NCBI GenBank assembly: GCA_023150475.1
Contig: JAKLKU010000008.1
Location: 186,001-250,000, forward strand
Source of the DNA: Planctomycetota bacterium
GTDB taxonomy: Bacteria; Planctomycetota; UBA1135; GCA-002686595
Direction: 5' to 3'
DNA length: 64,000 nucleotides
Shown here in pieces: positions 33,105 to 43,202 of the stretch (position 1 is its first letter; the number at the start of each line of letters is the position of its first letter). Under the pieces are notes generated by a model, which was not told the DNA's origin, searched no databases, and saw nothing but the letters and a program-made list of their open reading frames with translations. The position numbers were made by a program, and so were the translations under genes.

Positions 33105-36100
33105 TCAGCGCAGCCAGTCGCGTTCGAGCGCCGCGGCGCGCTCGGCGCGACCGGTGCCGGGCTCGAGCAGGTCGAGCGCTCGGTACACGTCGCGCAGACC
33201 CGCGGCCGCTTCCTTCCCGAGGTCGCGCAAGGCGCCGCGTGCGTCGCGCAGCGCGGACACGGTCTCGGCCAACATGGACTCCGCTTCGTGGAGCTCGCCG
33301 AGGGTCGTGAGCGCGAGCCCGAGGCCGGTCTGCGAGCGCAGCGTGAGCTCGTGGGTCGGTCCGAGCGTGCCGCATCGACCGGCGAACGCTTCGCGGTAGA
33401 GCTCCACCGCTTCTCGCGCGCGGCCGCTGCGCCGCAGGCACGCAGCGTGATCGTGCACGCTCTCGAGGATCTCGCTCGGCTCCGCGTCCGTCGCTCGACG
33501 TCGCGCGAGGAGCTCGCGGTAGAGCGGCTCGGCTTCGGCGAAGCGTTGACGTGACCGCAGCACCGCCCCGAGGTTCGCGAGCGTGCCGAGCGTGGTCCGG
33601 TCGGTCTCGCCGAGGGCTCGTTCCATCTCGGGCGCGAGGGCGCGCCAGAGGCTCTCGGCTTCCTCCGCGCGGCCGAGGTCGAACCACACGGCGGCGAGCA
33701 GGTTCCCCGCGACCAACGCGTCGCGCGAGTCCGCGGCCGACGCGTCCACCCACCCGGCGTAGGCGTCGAGGGCGTAACTCTCGGCCTCCGACGCGCGGCC
33801 GAGCGCTCGCAGCGCGACCGCCAAGTGCTGCTTCAGCATGCGCACGTGCGGATGCGCGTCGCCGTGGACCACGCTCAGACCTTGAAGCGCGTGGCGGAAG
33901 AGCGGCACCGCTTCGGCGGGTTTGCCCTGGCGCGACAAGATCAGGCCGAGCGTGTTCTCGAGGCTCAGCGTGACCGGATGTTTGTCGCCGCGCTGCTCGC
34001 GTGCGACGGCGAGCCCCTCGCGCGTCGACGCTTCGGCCTCGTCGAGCCGCCCGAGCGAACGCAGGAGCAGCCCGACGTCGTTCCACATCGTGAGCGTGTC
34101 CACGCTGCCGTCGCCGAGGCTCTCGCGCGAGAACGCCAGAGCTTCGCGCAGCAGCGGCTCGGCCTCTCGGAAGCGCTCGTGCTGCGAGTAGAGCTGGCCG
34201 AGGTTGAACTTGGTCGTGTTCGTGCTCTGGTCTCGCTCGCCGAACAGCGCGCGTTGGCCCTCGAGCGCCTTGCGCAGCAACTCCTCGGCTTCGTCGTCGG
34301 CGCCGCGGGCGCGCAGGATCAACGCGAGGTTCGAGCGCAGCGTGGGCACGACGACTTGCTCGAAATCCGTCATGTCCTCGAGCCCGGCGATCACCTCGCG
34401 CAACAGAGGCTCGGCTTCCGCCGCGCGTCCCAAGCCGCGCAAGTGCAGCGCTAGATTGGCCTTCGCGGCGAGCGTCTCGCGATGGTCGTCGCCGAGCACG
34501 ATGCGTTGCGCTTCGAACGCGGCGCGCGCACAACGTTCGCCCGATTCGTAGAGCGCGAGGTCGCGCAGGATCGTCGCGAGCGGCGCGTAGAGCAACGCGC
34601 CGAGCCGCGGTTGGTCCGCGTACTCCGCGTCGATCGAGCGCACCGCGGGCGCGAAGAGCTGTCGTTCGAGCAGCCGCTTCGCCACGTTCGTCGAGTTGAC
34701 GCTTTCGAGCACGACGTCCAACGACGCGAGCGCCGTCTCGACGGTCTCGTCGTCCGCGCCGGCGCGACGCCGCGACTCCTCGAGCTCCTGCCGCAGCCCT
34801 TGGACGAGGTCGCGGCCGAAGTCCGCGAGCGACAAGCCGGACAGCATGCGCGTCTGGAAGTCGGCCACGACCTTGGTCTCCTCGGCGTTCCGTTCGGCCT
34901 CGGTCTGGCGTTCGCGCGCGAGCGCTTCGGCGCGTTCGGCCGCGCCGCGCCGTTCGTCGGCGACCCGCGCGAGCTTCGCGGCCTTGTCCGCGTTCTCCCG
35001 CGCGATGCGAGCGTTCTCGTCGGCCTCGCGACGCAGGACGACGGCGATCACGAGCCCGGCGACGACCGCGAGCGCGCCGGCGGCGAGCGCGCCGGCGAGC
35101 GCTCGGTTGCGCTTCATCCAGTTGCGCGCTTCGGCCCACGCACCGGTGCGGTAGGCCTGGACGACGCGGCCCTCGAGGAACGCCCGGAGGTCCGCGGCGA
35201 GCGCCGTCATGTCGGGATAGCGCCGTCGCCACTCGCGTTCGAGCGCGTGCTCGCAGATCGCGACGAGCTCCGGCGGCGCGTCCGCGCTCGACAGCGGCGC
35301 GGGATCGTCTTCGCGCACGCGCCGCCACAGTTCGGAGACCCCAGGATCCTCGCCGACGCGGTGGTGGGGTGGGTGGCCGGCGAGGAGCTCGTAGAGCATC
35401 GCGCCGAGCGCGTAGACGTCGGTCGCCGGACCGAGCTGGGCGAGCTCGCCGCGGGCTTGTTCGGGCGACATGTACGCGAGCGTGCCGAGCACGTCGCCGT
35501 CGAGCGTGCGCGAGCCGAGGACGCCGTCGTCCGAGAGCGACGCTTCCCGTCCGGCGGCCGCGTTTGCCGGCGGTCGTGCCGCGGCTTCGCTCGGCGCGCC
35601 CGAGTCGCCGCGATCGACGACTCGCGCGAGGCCCCAATCCATCACGTGCACTTCGCCGAACGCGCCGACCATCACGTTCGCGGGCTTCAAGTCGCGGTGG
35701 ATCACGCCGTTCGCGTGGGCGTACGACATCGCTTCGCAGACGCGCAGCAGGATGTCGAGCGCGCGGGTGCGGCTCCACGCCGCGTCGCCGGCGCGCACGC
35801 GCTCGAAGACTCGCTCGAGCGTGACGCCCTCGACGAGCTTCATCGTGAAGTACGCGCGGCCTTCGGCGTCGACGCCCACTTCGTGCACGGGCACGATGCC
35901 GGGGTGCGCGAGGCGGCCGGTGACCTGCGCTTCGTCGACGAAACGCGCGAGCCGAGTGCGTTCGCGCGAGTCCCGCGACGCCGAGCCGTCCGCGGCGTCC
36001 GCCGGCAACACGCGCTTCATCGCGAGCTCGCGGCGCAGGTCTTCGTCCCACACGCGGTGGATCGAGCCCATGCCTCCGCGCGCGATCTCACCGCCCATCC

Positions 36101-36386
36101 GATAGCGCTCGTCCGGCCGGGCGCGCGCCGCGATCCGCGCGAGCGCCTCGAGCGTCGCGTCCCGCTGGCGACCGTCGGTCGTGCCCGCCGCGGCCCGCGT
36201 ACGGCCCTGGTCGGGCCGCGTGCTCACGGAGTCGCGACCGGCCTGGAACGCGCGTTCCCATTCGGCGCGGGACGCACGCGCCTCGGGCCGCCGCTCGAAG
36301 AACGCTTCGACGTCCGCCGAGCTGCCGCTCTCGCGCAGCGCCAGGAACTCGCCCAGCAGTCGCTCCCGCCCCCGATCCTCGGTCAT
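33105..36386 (-). CDS. Serine/threonine protein kinase with one TM segment and a C-terminal TPR array (1093 aa)
   Basis: The kinase domain spans about residues 95-400. It has a glycine loop (IARGGMGSIHRV), Lys124 (AMKRV), catalytic HRDLKPAN (230-237), and MDWGLAR in place of the usual DFG (Asp250-Gly252). Activation-segment end: GTLAYMSPEQA. One transmembrane segment (about 432-456) is followed by a charged coiled-coil-like stretch (RREADENARIARENADKAAK) and about ten TPR/kinesin-light-chain-type repeats with LG(R/x)xxEAE motifs to the C-terminus. DWG kinases with TPRs are common in planctomycetes. The TPRs are extracytoplasmic by topology and may sense ligands. The start ATG at 36386 has AATACT eight bases upstream. 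Confidence 0.93.
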   Translation of the reverse strand: MTEDRGRERLLGEFLALRESGSSADVEAFFERRPEARASRAEWERAFQAGRDSVSTRPDQGRTRAAAGTTDGRQRDATLEALARIAARARPDERYRMGGEIARGGMGSIHRVWDEDLRRELAMKRVLPADAADGSASRDSRERTRLARFVDEAQVTGRLAHPGIVPVHEVGVDAEGRAYFTMKLVEGVTLERVFERVRAGDAAWSRTRALDILLRVCEAMSYAHANGVIHRDLKPANVMVGAFGEVHVMDWGLARVVDRGDSGAPSEAAARPPANAAAGREASLSDDGVLGSRTLDGDVLGTLAYMSPEQARGELAQLGPATDVYALGAMLYELLAGHPPHHRVGEDPGVSELWRRVREDDPAPLSSADAPPELVAICEHALEREWRRRYPDMTALAADLRAFLEGRVVQAYRTGAWAEARNWMKRNRALAGALAAGALAVVAGLVIAVVLRREADENARIARENADKAAKLARVADERRGAAERAEALARERQTEAERNAEETKVVADFQTRMLSGLSLADFGRDLVQGLRQELEESRRRAGADDETVETALASLDVVLESVNSTNVAKRLLERQLFAPAVRSIDAEYADQPRLGALLYAPLATILRDLALYESGERCARAAFEAQRIVLGDDHRETLAAKANLALHLRGLGRAAEAEPLLREVIAGLEDMTDFEQVVVPTLRSNLALILRARGADDEAEELLRKALEGQRALFGERDQSTNTTKFNLGQLYSQHERFREAEPLLREALAFSRESLGDGSVDTLTMWNDVGLLLRSLGRLDEAEASTREGLAVAREQRGDKHPVTLSLENTLGLILSRQGKPAEAVPLFRHALQGLSVVHGDAHPHVRMLKQHLAVALRALGRASEAESYALDAYAGWVDASAADSRDALVAGNLLAAVWFDLGRAEEAESLWRALAPEMERALGETDRTTLGTLANLGAVLRSRQRFAEAEPLYRELLARRRATDAEPSEILESVHDHAACLRRSGRAREAVELYREAFAGRCGTLGPTHELTLRSQTGLGLALTTLGELHEAESMLAETVSALRDARGALRDLGKEAAAGLRDVYRALDLLEPGTGRAERAAALERDWLR

Positions 36387-36508
36387 GGGCCGTGAGTATT
36401 GCGGCCCTGCGGGCATCCGCAAGCTCCGTCGTGCGAGCGCTGGACGAACGGAACGCCGCGTGCGCCGCTTGCGCGGCAATCGCGCGGCGTCGCGCGTGCG
36501 GCGTCCGG

Positions 36509-38506
36509 TCAGTCGAGCGCGCGACGCAGCTCGTCGTCGGTGAGCTCGAACACCAGGATCGAGCCGTTCAGGTTGGCGACGGGCTCGAGCGTGCGCACGT
36601 GGTTCATCAGTCGCGCGAAGCGCAGGTTGTCGTGACCGACGACCGCCTGCATCCAGGCCTGTTCCGGCGCTTCGCGCAAGCACGCGGCGCGCGCCGCGGG
36701 ATCGGACTGGGCGGCGAGCCAACGTTCGGCCTTCGCGCGCGCGTCGCGGTACGCAGCCTCGTACTGCGGCTGCCACGGCCCGGGCGCGGCCGTGCAGATG
36801 CCTTGGACGAGTGTCGCGCTGACGAGGTACGTGCCGGCGCGCGGCGTCGGGTACGTGCGCTTGTCCCACACGTCGAGGTCGGTCCAGCCGGGCAGGCGAA
36901 TGACGTCGATGCCGTACCGCGTCGGGCTCGCCGAGCCGAAGTACGCGAAGTACACGCGCTCGGACGGCTGCGAGTCCTGCTTCGGCCGCGCGTCGAGCCA
37001 CGCCTTCACCGCGGGCAAGTCCTGGCCCCAATCGAGCGAGCTGTCGACGAGGTGCTTCCAGCCGTTCGTCGTGCCGCCGGCTGCGCGATTGAAGAACGCG
37101 AGGTAGTTGGGGAATGCGAGCGCGCTTTCGACCGCGAGCCCTGCGAGCAGCGCGAGCGGCAGCCACTTCGCGCGCGAGCTCACGAGCCAGTTCCCGAGCG
37201 CACCGAGCAGCACGAAGAGCGCCGGATACGTCGGCAGGATGTGGCGGTGGCCGATGTTGATCGTGCTCGCGAGCGAGAAGGCCCAGTAGACGGCGATCAA
37301 CAGGAGCCACGGCACGAGCGGCCGCACGCGCGACCAACCGAGCCCGAGCTTCGCGAAGGCGCCCAAGGCGAGCGCGAGCAGGCCGAGCAGCGCGAGCTCG
37401 GTCTTCGCGACGAACGCGTAGGGGAAGAACGCGGTGAAGCCGGTGTGACTGAAGGCGCCGTTCAGGAAGCTCGGCCGTTCGGTCGCGTGGTAGACGACGT
37501 AGTTGAGGCCGTAGAGGAACGCTTCGGGCAGGAGTTGGAACTCGCGCGCGAAGCGCACCGCCGCCGGCACGAGGCCGGGCGCGGCGAGCATCGGTTCCCA
37601 CGGCTCGAAGAACCGATCGCGGCCGGGCACCGCGTCGGCGAACGTCGAGTAGCGGAAGCCGTACGCAGCCCAGATCGCGAGCCACACGACCACGAGCGCG
37701 CCGGCGCAGAGCGCCGCGAGCGCGCCGAGCTTGCCGAGCCGCGTGGTGAGCGTGCGCGGCGCGCCGAACGCGAGCTCGAGCGGTTCGGGCTCGACGATGC
37801 GCAGCACGAGCAGGAGCCCGAGCACCGGCACGACGATCGGGAAGGAGAACTTCGCGAGCGCGAGCCCGGCGAATCCGAGCGCCGCGAGGACCCAACGCAC
37901 GGGCGTCGCCCGTTCGAGCGCGCTCCAGAGGCTCGCGACCGAAAGGAAGAAGAAGAGCGCCGCGCACGTGTCGGTCGTCGCGAGCCCGGCGTGCGCGAGC
38001 AACGTCGGCGAGAGCGCCGCGGCGCACGTCGCGAGGAACGCGCCTGGACGCCCGAACGTGCGCTTCGTCACGCACCAGATCGCGAGCACCAAGCACGCGC
38101 CCACGAGCGCCGTCGCTCCGCGTGCTCGAGCGAGGATCGCGTCGTGGTCGTTCAGCGGAGAGTTCAGGAACTCGAAGCCTTGGAACCAATAGTTCGCGCC
38201 CCACCAGTTCGGGCCTTCGTGCGCGGGCAGCCGCGCATCGGAAAGCGCGACCGGCCACGAGACCAGGCGCTGCTGCAGGTTGCCCGCCTCCGGGTTCATG
38301 CGGAAGTCGCCGGTGCGCCAGATCGTGACGCCGCCGAGGACGTGCGCGATCTCGTCGGACGTGTTCGACTTCGAAAGCGTCGCGGTCCAGGCGAGCAGCG
38401 CGTGCAACGCGGCGAGCGCGACCGCGAGCCAGACGCTCGAGAGGACTCGCCAAGCGCCCGAGGGCGCGTCTTCGAGCCGCGACGGCTCGGCCGAGCTCGA
38501 GCTCAT
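36509..38506 (-). CDS. GT39/ArnT-like membrane glycosyltransferase (665 aa)
   Basis: About 11-12 transmembrane segments cover residues 18-470. The first periplasmic loop has TSDEIAHVLGG with an Asp-Glu pair placed as the catalytic acid of PMT/ArnT enzymes. Further typical parts are HAGLATTDTCAALFFFL, LALAKFSF (the second TTD/K signature) and INIGHRHILPTYPALFVLLG. The C-terminal domain includes SSLDWGQDLPAVKAWL, seen in many GT39-like proteins. Such enzymes move a sugar from polyprenyl phosphate to a lipid, glycan or protein. The ATG overlaps the stop of the upstream methyltransferase gene, which follows a polyprenyl-phosphate-sugar synthase-like GT2. The cluster thus contains both donor synthesis and transfer. 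Confidence 0.82.
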   Translation of the reverse strand: MSSSSAEPSRLEDAPSGAWRVLSSVWLAVALAALHALLAWTATLSKSNTSDEIAHVLGGVTIWRTGDFRMNPEAGNLQQRLVSWPVALSDARLPAHEGPNWWGANYWFQGFEFLNSPLNDHDAILARARGATALVGACLVLAIWCVTKRTFGRPGAFLATCAAALSPTLLAHAGLATTDTCAALFFFLSVASLWSALERATPVRWVLAALGFAGLALAKFSFPIVVPVLGLLLVLRIVEPEPLELAFGAPRTLTTRLGKLGALAALCAGALVVVWLAIWAAYGFRYSTFADAVPGRDRFFEPWEPMLAAPGLVPAAVRFAREFQLLPEAFLYGLNYVVYHATERPSFLNGAFSHTGFTAFFPYAFVAKTELALLGLLALALGAFAKLGLGWSRVRPLVPWLLLIAVYWAFSLASTINIGHRHILPTYPALFVLLGALGNWLVSSRAKWLPLALLAGLAVESALAFPNYLAFFNRAAGGTTNGWKHLVDSSLDWGQDLPAVKAWLDARPKQDSQPSERVYFAYFGSASPTRYGIDVIRLPGWTDLDVWDKRTYPTPRAGTYLVSATLVQGICTAAPGPWQPQYEAAYRDARAKAERWLAAQSDPAARAACLREAPEQAWMQAVVGHDNLRFARLMNHVRTLEPVANLNGSILVFELTDDELRRALD

Positions 38507-39339
38507 GACGCTTGCGCCGCCGGCCGGTACACGTCGCGCGGGATCGACGCAGGCCGCGGGCGTTCGGCGATCGACCCGGGCTCGCGTTCGAGCACCGCGA
38601 TCAGACTCGCGCCGTGGCGATACGCGACGCTCTCGCGATCGAGCGTCTTGACGAGCGCCGCGCACTCGCCGGCGAAGAAGTTCTCGAGCAGGCGATTCGC
38701 GAACGCCGGCGGCATCGCGAAGTCGGTGCCCGCGCGTCCGGCCGCCTTGCCGCGCGCCGACGTGACCGCGCGCACGGCGCGGATCACCGGGTAGAGCCGC
38801 GCGTTGTAGCCCGAGAGCAGGCGTTGCTTGACCGCGAGCCCGCGCCACGTCGCGGCGAGCCGTTCGAGCTCGTAGCGGCGCCAGTGGCCGAAACTCTCGT
38901 CGTGCGGCGTCCAGAGGCGCGGATCGGCCGGCACCGTGATCACGACCTGCGTGCCGGGCGCGAGCGGCGCGAGCAGCCGCGACAGGAAGAGGAAGTCGTC
39001 CTCGACGTGCTCGAGCACGTCCATCAGTAGCACGACGTGCGCTTCGCCGAGCCAGTCCGCGCGGCGTGCGAAGTCCGACTCGCACGCGAACTCGACCGTC
39101 GGGAAGCGTGAACGCGCGTGCTCGATCGCGGCGGACGACGCGTCCATGCCGCGGCACGCGTAGCTCTCGGCCAGCGCCGCGACGTTCGCGCCCGTGCCGC
39201 AGCCGACGTCGATCACCACGGTGCTCTTCGAAGGCGGCGCGAGCCGTTCGACCAACGTCTTGACGATCCGCCGGCGCGCGGCGAACCACCAGTGGCGCGT
39301 CTCGATGTCCGCGTGCAGGTCGTATTGCTCGGCCTGCAT
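38503..39339 (-). CDS. SAM-dependent methyltransferase (Methyltransf_23-like) in the glycosylation cluster
   Basis: This 278-residue protein begins with EQYDLHADIETRHWWFAARRR, the N-terminal signature of methyltransferases found next to glycan genes. Motif I is VIDVGCGTGANV (42-53), followed by CRGMDASSAAIEHA. The segment VVLLMDVLEHVEDD is motif IV. The C-terminal 80 residues are basic. Candidate substrates are a sugar, polyprenyl lipid or small metabolite. It starts one base before the stop region of the GT2 gene ends and its own stop overlaps the GT39-like gene (ATGA). Confidence 0.87.
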   Translation of the reverse strand: MQAEQYDLHADIETRHWWFAARRRIVKTLVERLAPPSKSTVVIDVGCGTGANVAALAESYACRGMDASSAAIEHARSRFPTVEFACESDFARRADWLGEAHVVLLMDVLEHVEDDFLFLSRLLAPLAPGTQVVITVPADPRLWTPHDESFGHWRRYELERLAATWRGLAVKQRLLSGYNARLYPVIRAVRAVTSARGKAAGRAGTDFAMPPAFANRLLENFFAGECAALVKTLDRESVAYRHGASLIAVLEREPGSIAERPRPASIPRDVYRPAAQAS

Positions 39340-39340
39340 C

Positions 39341-40345
39341 TCAGTCCTTCGGCGCGTCGACGCCGTGGCGGCGGCGCACGATGTAGAGCGGCCGTTCCTT
39401 GACCTCGTCGTAGATGCGGCCGAGGTACTCGCCGAGCAGACCGATGCCGATCAACTGCACGCCGCCGAGGAAGAGCACCAGCGTGACGAGCGTCGTGAAG
39501 CCCATCTGCGCGCGCTCTTCGCCGATCAGGCGCCAGACCACGAAGAAGAGCGCCAGCAGGAACCCGATCGCGCTGACCAGGACGCCCGCGAGCGTCATCA
39601 AGCGCAACGGCTTGTACGAGAAGCCGAACACGGCGTCGAGCGCGTAGCGCACGAGGCGGCGGAACGTCTGCTTCGGCGCGCCGGCCGCGCGTTCGCTGCG
39701 TTCGTAGTGGACGCTCGCGCGCTTGAAGCCGATCCACGATTGCAGGCCCGGCAGGAACCGGTGCGATTCGCGCAGGCCCTTGAGCTCGGCGTGCGCCGCG
39801 CGGTCGAGCAAGCAGAAGATGCCGCTGTCGGGCTGCACGGGGAAGTCGCTCAGCCACGCGAAGACCTTGTGGAAGCCGCGCAGGAGGAAACCGCGCAAGC
39901 CGGTCTCCGCGCGCGCCGTGCGCACCGCGAGCACCACTTCGCCGCCGGCGCGCCACGCGTCGACGAGCTTCGGGATCAACTCGGGCGGATCCTGGAGGTC
40001 GCCGTCGATCAGGACGACCGCGTCGGCGTCGGCGTGCGTGATCCCGCAGGTCAGCGCGCTCTGGTGGCCGAAGTTGCGCGAGAGCTCGAGCACTTTGAAA
40101 CGCGGATCGCGCCGCTGCTCGGCGAGCGCGAGCTCGAGCGAACGATCGCGCGAGCCGTCGTCGACGTAGAGCACGCGCCAGTCGACGCCTCCGATCGAGT
40201 CGAGCGCCGCCGCGAGCCGCCGCGACAGTTCGCCGAGCAGCTCTTCCTCGTTGAAGATCGGCACCACGACGTCGAGACGCGCCGGGCCGTCGGAGCGGGC
40301 GTGTGTCGGCCGAGCGACGAACTCTTGGGTGCTCGATCCGGGCAT
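39341..40345 (-). CDS. GT2 family glycosyltransferase, DPM1/GtrB-like (polyprenyl-phosphate sugar synthase)
   Basis: This 334-residue protein has a GT-A domain with VVVPIFNEEE (27-36), VDDGS (61-65), and the DxD in LIDGDLQDPPEL (Asp114, Asp116). The C-terminal part has two transmembrane segments (about 252-276 and 285-310). This layout matches bacterial GtrB and DPM1-type enzymes, which transfer glucose, mannose or a related sugar to undecaprenyl phosphate on the cytoplasmic face. It heads a three-gene unit with a methyltransferase and a GT39-like transferase, so its product is probably the donor for the latter. A TATTC-containing segment just upstream of the ATG on the minus strand may be the -10, but the match is weak. 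Confidence 0.9.
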   Translation of the reverse strand: MPGSSTQEFVARPTHARSDGPARLDVVVPIFNEEELLGELSRRLAAALDSIGGVDWRVLYVDDGSRDRSLELALAEQRRDPRFKVLELSRNFGHQSALTCGITHADADAVVLIDGDLQDPPELIPKLVDAWRAGGEVVLAVRTARAETGLRGFLLRGFHKVFAWLSDFPVQPDSGIFCLLDRAAHAELKGLRESHRFLPGLQSWIGFKRASVHYERSERAAGAPKQTFRRLVRYALDAVFGFSYKPLRLMTLAGVLVSAIGFLLALFFVVWRLIGEERAQMGFTTLVTLVLFLGGVQLIGIGLLGEYLGRIYDEVKERPLYIVRRRHGVDAPKD

Positions 40346-40581
40346 GGGTATTCGGGATCGAAACGCGCCGGAGGAGGGGCGTCAAGCCGACGGCGGCGCA
40401 ACCGTCCAACTTGCGCTGGAAAGTTCGGCCGGTCGGGCAGCGAGGTCGACGGAACGACCTGTCAGACCTGCAACGTCGGGCGTGCGCGAGGGGCCCGCGA
40501 AGTCGCGAGCCTGCGCCTCAGGCGCGCGGAAGCTCCGGCCGATAGCGCTGCGCCCGCGTCACCCGAACGCGTCCGCCTCGC

Positions 40582-42927
40582 ATGACCGCAGCTCCGTCGC
40601 TCGCGCGCGTCTCGTCCGCGCAGAAGCTCCGCGTGCACTACCTGCTCGCGGCATTCAACCTGCTGACGGTCGTGCTCGGCGTCTACCTCGTGCAGCGGAG
40701 CAGCGCGAGCTACGAACGTTCGATCGGGCTCAGTCAGGCGCTCGCCGAACACGGCGCCGGCGTGTCCGCGCTCGCGGATCTCGCCGCGGAAGTCAATGCG
40801 CCCGGCAACGACGTGTTCGAGTCGCACGACGTGCCCGGCGAACGGCGCCGGCTCGAAGCGGCGCTCTCTCGGTTCGAGACGCGGCTCGACCGCGTGCGTC
40901 AGGAGCTCGAGCGCGCGCCGGCCGAAATCGGCTGCGCGGACGTCGCGGCGAAGCTGCACGAAGTGGGGCGGACGGTGCTCGCGCAGGTCGCGGAGGCGCA
41001 GCTCATCTTCGGGCACCTCGAACGGCACGAGCAGGAGCTCGCCGCCGAGCGCATGGCGACGATGGACCGGCGTTCGGCCGAGGTCGGGCGCCTGCTCGGC
41101 GCGGTGCGCGGCGAGTTGCATGCGCGCCAAGTGGCGACGTTCACGGAGCAGGCGCAAGCCGCAGCGACGACGCACCGGCTCGGGCTCGTCATCGCGTTCG
41201 CGATCCTCGTGCTCGTGGTCTTGGTGACGGTCTACGGCCACCGCGTCGCCGGCGAGATCGAACGCAATCGCGAGCTCGTCGAAGCTCGCGATCAAGCGCT
41301 CGCCACGTCTCGGTTGAAGTCCGAGTTCGTCGCCAACATGAGCCACGAGTTGCGCACGCCGATGAACGGGATCATCGGCATGACCGGGCTGCTCGCCGAC
41401 ACGCCGCTCTCGCGCGAACAACGCGAGTACGCCGACACGATCCGCAACTGCTCGGAGTCGTTGCTCGTCGTCATCAACGACATCCTCGACTTCTCCAAGA
41501 TCGAAGCGGGCAAGCTCGACCTCGAATCGCTCGAGTTCGATCTGCGCACGTTGGTCGACGAGACGATCGACTTGATCGCCGAGCGCGCGCGAGAGAAGCA
41601 CCTCGAGTTGCTCTGCGAGTTCTCGACCGACGTGCCGCGGCACGTGCGCGGCGATCCGGGGCGCGTGCGCCAGATCTTGCTCAACTTGCTCGGCAACGCG
41701 ATCAAGTTCACGGCGACCGGCCACGTGCACCTCGAAGTGCAGCGGGAGAACGACTCGGATGGCGCCGTCCTGGTGCGCTTCTCCGTGCGCGACACCGGGA
41801 TCGGCGTGCCGCCGGAGCTCCGCGAGCACTTGTTCCAGCCGTTCTCGCAAGCCGATGCGAGCGTGACGCGGCGATTCGGCGGCACGGGGCTCGGGCTCTC
41901 GATCTCGAAACGGCTCGCGGAGCTGCTCGGCGGCGCGATCGGCGTCGAATCCGCCGGAGGCCGCGGCGCGTGTTTCTGGTTCACCGTCAAACTCGAGCGT
42001 TCGACGCCGCGCGAAGAGTTGACGGCGATCCGTGCGCGGCCCTTGCGCGGCAAACGCGTGCTGGTCGTCGACGACAATCCGATCAACCGGCGCTTGCTCG
42101 AAGAGGTCCTCGGCGTGCTCGGCATGCAGCTCGAAGTCGGCGACGACGGTCCAGTCGGGCTCGAGCTCGCGCTGCGCGCCGCGGCGGAAGCGCGCGTGCC
42201 CGACGTCGCGATCGTCGACGCCGAGATGCCCGGCATGCACGGGCTCGAGCTGATCGGCCGGTTGCGCGCCGACGCACGCTTCGCCGGCATGCCGATCGTG
42301 CTCGTGACGTCGAGCGCGACGCGTCTGGACGTCGAGGAACAACGGCGATTCGGCGTGTTCGCGACGTTGCACAAGCCGCTGCGCCGCCGCCGGCTCGTCG
42401 AAACGCTGCTCGAAGCGTTGTGTCTCGGCGAGGCCGATCCGGCGACGTCGACGGCGCAGCCGAGTGCCGCCGGCGCGCCCGGCTCGGCGTTGCCGAGCGC
42501 CGAGTCGCCCGCAGCGCCGCAGTCGACGAGCGAGGGTCTCGAACACGCGCCGCGGGTGCTCTTCGTCGACGACAATCCGGTCAACCAACGCGTCGGCGCG
42601 CGCATGCTCGCCAAGCTCGGCCTCGAGTTCGAGCTCGCTGCGAGCGGACGCGAAGCCGTCGCCGCCGTGCGGGCCAGACGTTTCGCCGCGGTCCTGATGG
42701 ACTGCCAGATGCCCGACATGGACGGCTACGAAGCGACGCGCACGATCCGCGCGCTCGACGACCCCGCGGCCCGCGCCGTGCCGATCGTCGCGATCACGGC
42801 CTCGGCGATGCGCGGCGACCGCGAGGCGTGCCTCGCGGCCGGCATGGACGACTACTTGCCGAAGCCGATCCAACTCACCGAGTTGCGCCGAGTGCTGGCG
42901 CTCTGGGTGCAGCCTTCGCCGCGCTGA
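40582..42927 (+). CDS. Hybrid sensor histidine kinase with two receiver domains (781 aa)
   Basis: Two transmembrane segments (about 20-37 and 200-218) flank a helical periplasmic domain of about 160 residues with no recognised fold. HisKA follows with the H-box [15 protein letters not shown] (His255), then HATPase with [10 protein letters not shown] (N-box), DTGIGVP (G1) and [10 protein letters not shown] (G2). Receiver 1 (about 495-610) has VVDDNP and Asp546 in IVDAEMPG; receiver 2 (about 650-775) has Asp707 in [11 protein letters not shown] and the conserved KP near the end. No Hpt domain is fused, so phosphorelay to a separate Hpt is likely. Receiver 1 keeps its phosphoacceptor, but with AEMPG where receiver 2 has CQMPD. 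The kinase is an orphan: no response regulator lies next to it. Confidence 0.95.
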   Translation: MTAAPSLARVSSAQKLRVHYLLAAFNLLTVVLGVYLVQRSSASYERSIGLSQALAEHGAGVSALADLAAEVNAPGNDVFESHDVPGERRRLEAALSRFETRLDRVRQELERAPAEIGCADVAAKLHEVGRTVLAQVAEAQLIFGHLERHEQELAAERMATMDRRSAEVGRLLGAVRGELHARQVATFTEQAQAAATTHRLGLVIAFAILVLVVLVTVYGHRVAGEIERNRELVEARDQALATSRLKSEFVANMSHELRTPMNGIIGMTGLLADTPLSREQREYADTIRNCSESLLVVINDILDFSKIEAGKLDLESLEFDLRTLVDETIDLIAERAREKHLELLCEFSTDVPRHVRGDPGRVRQILLNLLGNAIKFTATGHVHLEVQRENDSDGAVLVRFSVRDTGIGVPPELREHLFQPFSQADASVTRRFGGTGLGLSISKRLAELLGGAIGVESAGGRGACFWFTVKLERSTPREELTAIRARPLRGKRVLVVDDNPINRRLLEEVLGVLGMQLEVGDDGPVGLELALRAAAEARVPDVAIVDAEMPGMHGLELIGRLRADARFAGMPIVLVTSSATRLDVEEQRRFGVFATLHKPLRRRRLVETLLEALCLGEADPATSTAQPSAAGAPGSALPSAESPAAPQSTSEGLEHAPRVLFVDDNPVNQRVGARMLAKLGLEFELAASGREAVAAVRARRFAAVLMDCQMPDMDGYEATRTIRALDDPAARAVPIVAITASAMRGDREACLAAGMDDYLPKPIQLTELRRVLALWVQPSPR

Positions 42928-43116
42928 AGCTGCGTCCCGGTGTGCTTGCACGCGCGCAGCGGCGCGCAGCCGCACGAGCTCGCCGCGTTTGACGCTGCGT
43001 TGCTCGCGTCTTGTCGATCGGCGCGGACACTCGGCTCCGCGTCGAAGCTCACGTCACGCACCGAGATTCCTCTCCACGAGTTTCGTCGCGATCTCTCCCA
43101 GAACCTGCTCCGACAG

Positions 43117-43152
43117 CGGGCCCGGTCGCCGCGCGTGCGGCGGTCGGGCCCG
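43117..43152. terminator. Large hairpin between the histidine kinase and cupin genes
   Basis: CGGGCCCG (43117-43124) pairs with 43145-43152. After a two-base internal mismatch, CGCCGC (43127-43132) pairs with GCGGCG (43137-43142), leaving a four-base loop. The plus strand continues with TCCTTTC, a very short T-run. It lies between convergent genes and may stop transcripts from both. Confidence 0.5.
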
Positions 43153-43202
43153 TCCTTTCGAGTCTCGTTCGCCGGCGCGGGTGACTTCGGTCGCGCGCCG
43201 GA

